Below are positions 4,197-6,848 of a stretch of DNA of 6,848 nucleotides, piece by piece. The position numbers and the translations under genes were made by a program. Numbering within the stretch: position 1 is the stretch's first letter; the number at the start of each line of letters is the position of its first letter. The stretch covers positions 1-6,848 of the forward strand of contig JAZOLH010000065.1 of the NCBI GenBank assembly GCA_045652815.1, read 5' to 3'. The stretch is from UMGS755 sp045652815. Its GTDB lineage: Bacteria; Bacillota; Clostridia; UBA1381; UBA9506. Under the pieces are notes generated by a model, which saw only the letters and a list, made by a program, of their open reading frames with translations, made no database searches and was not told the DNA's origin.

Positions 4197-5213
4197 ATGA
4201 GTGCAAAGAAGAGACAGGGCAAACAAACGGTTTGTTTTGATAGAGCGCCCGTGATACTGGGGACAGGCACGGTTGCAGGCAAAAAAGAATCGGAAGGTCC
4301 TATTGGATCTTACTTTGACGTGATTGCTGAGGACAATGTGTTAGGGCAAAAAACCTGGGAAAAAGCAGAAAGCGAGTTTGCGGCAAGGGCAGGGCGTGCC
4401 GCTATACAAAAGTCGGGCGTATCCCCCGAAGAAGTGCAATATATTTTCGGCGGCGACCTGCTCAATCAATGCACGGGAACAAGTTACGGAATTCGTGATT
4501 TATCCATCCCTTTCATCGGTTTGTATGGCGCTTGTTCTACGATGGCGTTAGGGCTTTCTATGGCAGCATCTTTTATTGATGGTGGATATGCTGAGCATAC
4601 AGCTGCCATTACCTCCAGTCACTTCTGCTCGGCAGAAAAGCAGTTCCGTTTTCCACTTGAATATGGCGGACAACGACCGCCCAGTTCCCAGTGGACTGTC
4701 ACAGGCTCTGCTTGTGCTGTGCTGGGCGCAGAAGGGGAGGGGCCGAAAATTGAGTGCATTACCACTGGTAAAATCGTGGTTAAAGGCAACACCGATGCTA
4801 ACAATATGGGTGCGGCTATGGCACCTGCGGCGGCGGATACTATTCTGACGCACTTTCAGGATTTGGGCAGAAAGCCCGAAGATTACGATATGATTGTAAC
4901 GGGCGATTTGGGTTTGATTGGTAAAGATGTTGTCATTGATATGTTGGGTGCGGCGGGCTTTGATATGAGCAAAAATTACGACGATTGCGGTTTGATTATT
5001 TTCGACAGGGAAACACAAGATACCCATGCTGGCGGCAGTGGTTGCGCTTGCTGTGGGTTAACATTCTGCGGATATCTTTACAAACTTTTGCAGAAAAAAC
5101 AGTTAAACAGTTTGCTTTTGGTGGCAACGGGCGCACTGCAAAGCACTCTCAGCGTACAGCAGGGGGAGAGTATGCCCGGCATTGCACACGCAGTTTCCAT
5201 TCGCAATTATTGA
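4197..5213 (+). CDS. spoVAD: Stage V sporulation protein AD, dipicolinic acid channel component
   Basis: SpoVAD is part of the SpoVA complex that moves calcium-dipicolinate into the forespore and out during germination. In Bacillus it binds dipicolinic acid at the inner spore membrane. The 338-residue protein has a thiolase-like fold. Visible features include the IFGGDLLNQ block (83-91), GLYGACSTMALG (108-119, with Cys113 at the thiolase-cysteine position), the SSHFCSAEKQFRFPLEYG stretch (140-157), the VTGSACAVLG block (168-177) and GGSGCACCG (279-287). AAGGAG sits seven bases before the ATG. It is full length. The usual partners spoVAC and spoVAE are absent on both sides: folT diverges upstream and spoIIP converges, overlapping its end by seven bases. 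It is therefore a stand-alone copy. Confidence 0.96.
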   Translation: MSAKKRQGKQTVCFDRAPVILGTGTVAGKKESEGPIGSYFDVIAEDNVLGQKTWEKAESEFAARAGRAAIQKSGVSPEEVQYIFGGDLLNQCTGTSYGIRDLSIPFIGLYGACSTMALGLSMAASFIDGGYAEHTAAITSSHFCSAEKQFRFPLEYGGQRPPSSQWTVTGSACAVLGAEGEGPKIECITTGKIVVKGNTDANNMGAAMAPAAADTILTHFQDLGRKPEDYDMIVTGDLGLIGKDVVIDMLGAAGFDMSKNYDDCGLIIFDRETQDTHAGGSGCACCGLTFCGYLYKLLQKKQLNSLLLVATGALQSTLSVQQGESMPGIAHAVSIRNY

Positions 5214-6289
5214 TATTCAAGCAGAACTTTGGCAATGGCCTCGCCAACCAGTTTTCCCGAACGCTGCGCCTCGTCACTTGTGTTAACAGCAGTGCCCACT
5301 TCGATAATCATAGAGCCTTTTGTGGCGTGCTGATTAAAGCGCTCAGTACGGATGTTAATAGCGCGACAGAGTCCTGGTTGCATCGTGTTTAATTGATTTT
5401 GAATCTGAACAGCAAAGGCAAGGTTGTGACGCCACTGCGGGTGCAAAAGACCCATATGATCCGTACCAATGACAAACATGATTTGTGCGGCTTTTTTGCC
5501 GTTTCTCATAGTGATTGTTGGCTTTACCATCGTTCCGTCATCTCGCTTGATATAGTCTCTGTGGATGTCCAAAACGACCTCGATGGTTGGATATTTTTCG
5601 AGGTTTTTTTGGATAACAGTCATTGCTTTTTTGTAGGATTGATTATATGAGGGATTGTCGTTCTGGGTTTTGTCGTGGATAACTTCAATGCCCTGTTTTT
5701 TCAGTGCTTTTGCAATTTCTTCACCAACAGAGACAACATTTTCCTTGTTATTTTCACTCCGTCCGTCGGGATTTTCGGCATAGGCTTCTGAGGTGTGCGT
5801 ATGCACAATCAGGACACGCGGACCATTGAACGGGGAGGAGAAATCCAATTTGCTGTGAAGCAGACTGTTTGCATCAACAGTATAGCCGGGGGTGTTGATA
5901 AAGGCGATTTTATCTGTGGAAACGTCGGTTTCTAAAATATTTCCCAATAAAACATCATCTTGTTTTTTAGTGTTGCTCTTTTTCGTAATGCCGCCATATA
6001 AGGCGGCATATTTTTTGCTCATAACCCCTGATGCACGGATGCTTAAAATTGAGTCTGCCAAGGTGTCGTAGAGAGTATGCTTATAGCGGTGTTCTTCCGT
6101 TAATTCTGTAGAAAGAATCGAACGGCCAAAAGCAGAGAGAAGTGTGCCGGTCGGTATTTGCGGCAGGGTGATGTTACTTTGCAGGGAAAACAGCATCAAA
6201 ACAATCAGAAAGAGTGACATAAAAAGATAGGGAAACAGGGCGTTTATCTGAATAACTTGTCCTTTAAATCGGCGGTGTTTTCGGTACAT
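5207..6289 (-). CDS. spoIIP: Stage II sporulation protein P, peptidoglycan hydrolase of engulfment
   Basis: SpoIIP is the membrane-anchored amidase and endopeptidase that, with SpoIID and SpoIIM, remodels septal and lateral peptidoglycan so that the mother cell can engulf the forespore. The protein is 360 residues with a basic cytoplasmic N-terminus and one membrane anchor (about 18-37). The C-terminal catalytic domain shows VLIVHTHTSEAY (159-170), VVLDIHRDYI (238-247), RFNQH (317-321) and IIEVGTAVNTSDEA (328-341). The His and Glu residues in these blocks match the metal and catalytic positions of the family. I chose the ATG at 6289. A longer reading from 6337 would start before the predicted transcription start of the sigma-E promoter. 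The usual upstream gene gpr is missing. The 3' end overlaps spoVAD by seven bases with no terminator seen between. Confidence 0.96.
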   Translation of the reverse strand: MYRKHRRFKGQVIQINALFPYLFMSLFLIVLMLFSLQSNITLPQIPTGTLLSAFGRSILSTELTEEHRYKHTLYDTLADSILSIRASGVMSKKYAALYGGITKKSNTKKQDDVLLGNILETDVSTDKIAFINTPGYTVDANSLLHSKLDFSSPFNGPRVLIVHTHTSEAYAENPDGRSENNKENVVSVGEEIAKALKKQGIEVIHDKTQNDNPSYNQSYKKAMTVIQKNLEKYPTIEVVLDIHRDYIKRDDGTMVKPTITMRNGKKAAQIMFVIGTDHMGLLHPQWRHNLAFAVQIQNQLNTMQPGLCRAINIRTERFNQHATKGSMIIEVGTAVNTSDEAQRSGKLVGEAIAKVLLEYQ

Positions 6290-6326
6290 AGTATGGCTTT
6301 TCCTTTCGGTTTGATTTGATGGTTTA

Positions 6327-6356
6327 ACTATATGCAATCTTTCGGTGCAAATATGC
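6327..6356 (-). promoter_or_regulatory. Predicted sigma-E promoter of spoIIP
   Basis: On the minus strand GCATATT (6350-6356), 15 bases, and CATATAGT (6327-6334) match the mother-cell sigma-E pattern. The -35 agrees fully with the KMATATT consensus, and the -10 keeps CATA, A and T of CATACAAT. The start would be near 6320, giving a leader of about 30 bases. Sigma-E control agrees with SpoIIP acting from the mother cell. Confidence 0.68.
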
Positions 6357-6365
6357 CTATTTTCC

Positions 6366-6394
6366 TTGACGAAACAGCGGTTTTGTAGTACAAT
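6366..6394 (+). promoter_or_regulatory. Sigma-A promoter of the small ORF and ABC transporter
   Basis: TTGACG (6366-6371), 17 bases, and TACAAT (6389-6394) give a good vegetative promoter. The start would be near 6401, 24 bases before the 31-codon ORF. It is back-to-back with the spoIIP promoter, with nine bases between the two elements. Confidence 0.78.
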
Positions 6395-6424
6395 TAAAGT
6401 ATGATTTTATCAGGATGTGAAAGT

Positions 6425-6520
6425 ATGAAACGAGACAAGGAATCAGAGGCAATTTTAAGTTCATATCTTTCTTCTTGCGAGCTGTTTTCAAGCTGTATTT
6501 GCTATGATGAAACCGGCTAA
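6425..6520 (+). CDS. 31-residue ORF leading the ABC transporter gene
   Basis: The ORF reads MKRDKESEAILSSYL at the start and SSCICYDETG at the end, and I recognise no family. It has three Cys residues and a charged N-terminus. A weak AGGA lies about nine bases before the ATG. It is the first ORF after a good sigma-A promoter, and its TAA (6518-6520) directly abuts the AAGGAGG of the ABC gene. Translation of the two could therefore be coupled, and the ORF may act as a leader peptide. It could also be a remnant of a regulator gene, since regulators often sit just before such ABC genes and end this close to them. Nothing in the sequence decides between these. Confidence 0.45.
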   Translation: MKRDKESEAILSSYLSSCELFSSCICYDETG

Positions 6521-6535
6521 AAGGAGGGTCACCAC

Positions 6536-6848
6536 ATGGAAGCGATCAAAACAACGGGGCTTGTGAAGCAGTATGGAAATATCACTGCTGTAGACAAGCT
6601 GGATTTGGAAATTCACCAAGGGGAACTGTTTTCCCTGCTGGGCGTCAACGGTGCCGGAAAGACTACCACCATCAAGATGCTCACCGGTCTGACAAAGCCC
6701 ACAGGGGGGGAGGCCTATGTGGGCGGCTACAGCATCGCCAGGGAGCCGGAACAGATAAAGCATTTGATTGGAGTGGCGCCCCAGGAGATCGCTGTGGCGC
6801 CAAACCTTTCCGTAAAGGAAAACTTAGCGCTGATCTGCGGCATTCACG
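6536..6848 (+). CDS. ABC transporter ATP-binding protein, 5' part only
   Basis: The first 104 residues of an ABC ATPase are visible, and the frame is open to the window edge. The fold begins with IKTTGLVKQYGNITAVDKLD (4-23). The Walker A motif is GVNGAGKTT (36-44), followed by IKMLTGLTKPTGGEAYVGG (46-64) and the Q-loop in GVAPQE (79-84). This is the CcmA/DrrA style of ATPase, normally paired with an ABC-2 membrane permease for drug, peptide or polymer export. The signature motif, Walker B and permease lie beyond the window, so the substrate is unknown. The ATG has a strong AAGGAGG at eight bases. By hand count the visible part is about 54% G+C, with many CTG and GCC codons. It may have a different origin from its A+T-richer neighbours. 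Confidence 0.93.
   Translation, partial: MEAIKTTGLVKQYGNITAVDKLDLEIHQGELFSLLGVNGAGKTTTIKMLTGLTKPTGGEAYVGGYSIAREPEQIKHLIGVAPQEIAVAPNLSVKENLALICGIH

Noticed and set aside
3734..4282. 182-codon minus-strand frame across the folT 5' half, riboswitch and spoVAD start
   Set aside because: It covers a structured riboswitch and two promoters in a frame different from folT and shows no family features.
4548..5027. 159-codon minus-strand frame within spoVAD
   Set aside because: It is antisense to a complete, family-matching spoVAD and has no ribosome binding site or domain.
4985..5392. 135-codon plus-strand frame across the spoVAD end and spoIIP C-terminus
   Set aside because: Both overlapped genes are clear homologues in other frames. 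This reading has no supporting signals.
6488..6763. 91-codon minus-strand frame opposite the ABC gene
   Set aside because: The plus strand encodes a Walker A motif and Q-loop behind a strong ribosome binding site, so this is a shadow.

Overview
The window looks like a chromosomal segment from an endospore-forming Firmicute, most likely class Clostridia. The reasons are unmistakable sporulation genes (spoVT, spoVAD, spoIIP), strong AGGAGG-type ribosome binding sites, TTGACA/TATACT-type promoters, a tetrahydrofolate (THF) riboswitch in front of a folate ECF transporter gene, and moderate G+C. The genus cannot be named from this sequence.

Layout, left to right. The last bases of an unidentified gene may end at 42, followed by a rho-independent terminator. 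spoVT (+, 162-707) and a YdcF/SanA-type DUF218 membrane protein gene (-, 754-1503) converge on a shared bidirectional terminator. A run of minus-strand genes follows, read from right to left: folT with its THF riboswitch, a 43-residue Asn/Gln-rich protein (3188-3319), an Asp23/Gls24 protein with proC (an apparent operon), a 55-residue glycine-rich membrane protein (1603-1770), then the DUF218 gene. spoVAD (+, 4197-5213) diverges from folT. It converges on spoIIP (-, 5207-6289), and the two coding regions overlap by 7 bases. At the right edge, a promoter back-to-back with that of spoIIP reads into a 31-codon ORF and the first 104 codons of an ABC transporter ATPase.

The theme is sporulation. 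Besides the three known genes, hand-read promoters place two unnamed small proteins in the programme. The 55-residue protein has a sigma-G-like promoter (CGCATA-17-CATACTA), as does the Asn/Gln-rich protein (TGTATA-17-AATACTA). spoIIP has a sigma-E-like promoter (GCATATT-15-CATATAGT), and spoVAD has a weaker sigma-G candidate. Housekeeping genes (DUF218, Asp23, folT) have vegetative sigma-A promoters. spoVAD and spoIIP are both away from their usual partners (spoVAC/spoVAE and gpr). I found no CRISPR array, tRNA, rRNA or insertion sequence. The most novel candidates are the two small forespore proteins. All promoter assignments are sequence-pattern inferences.
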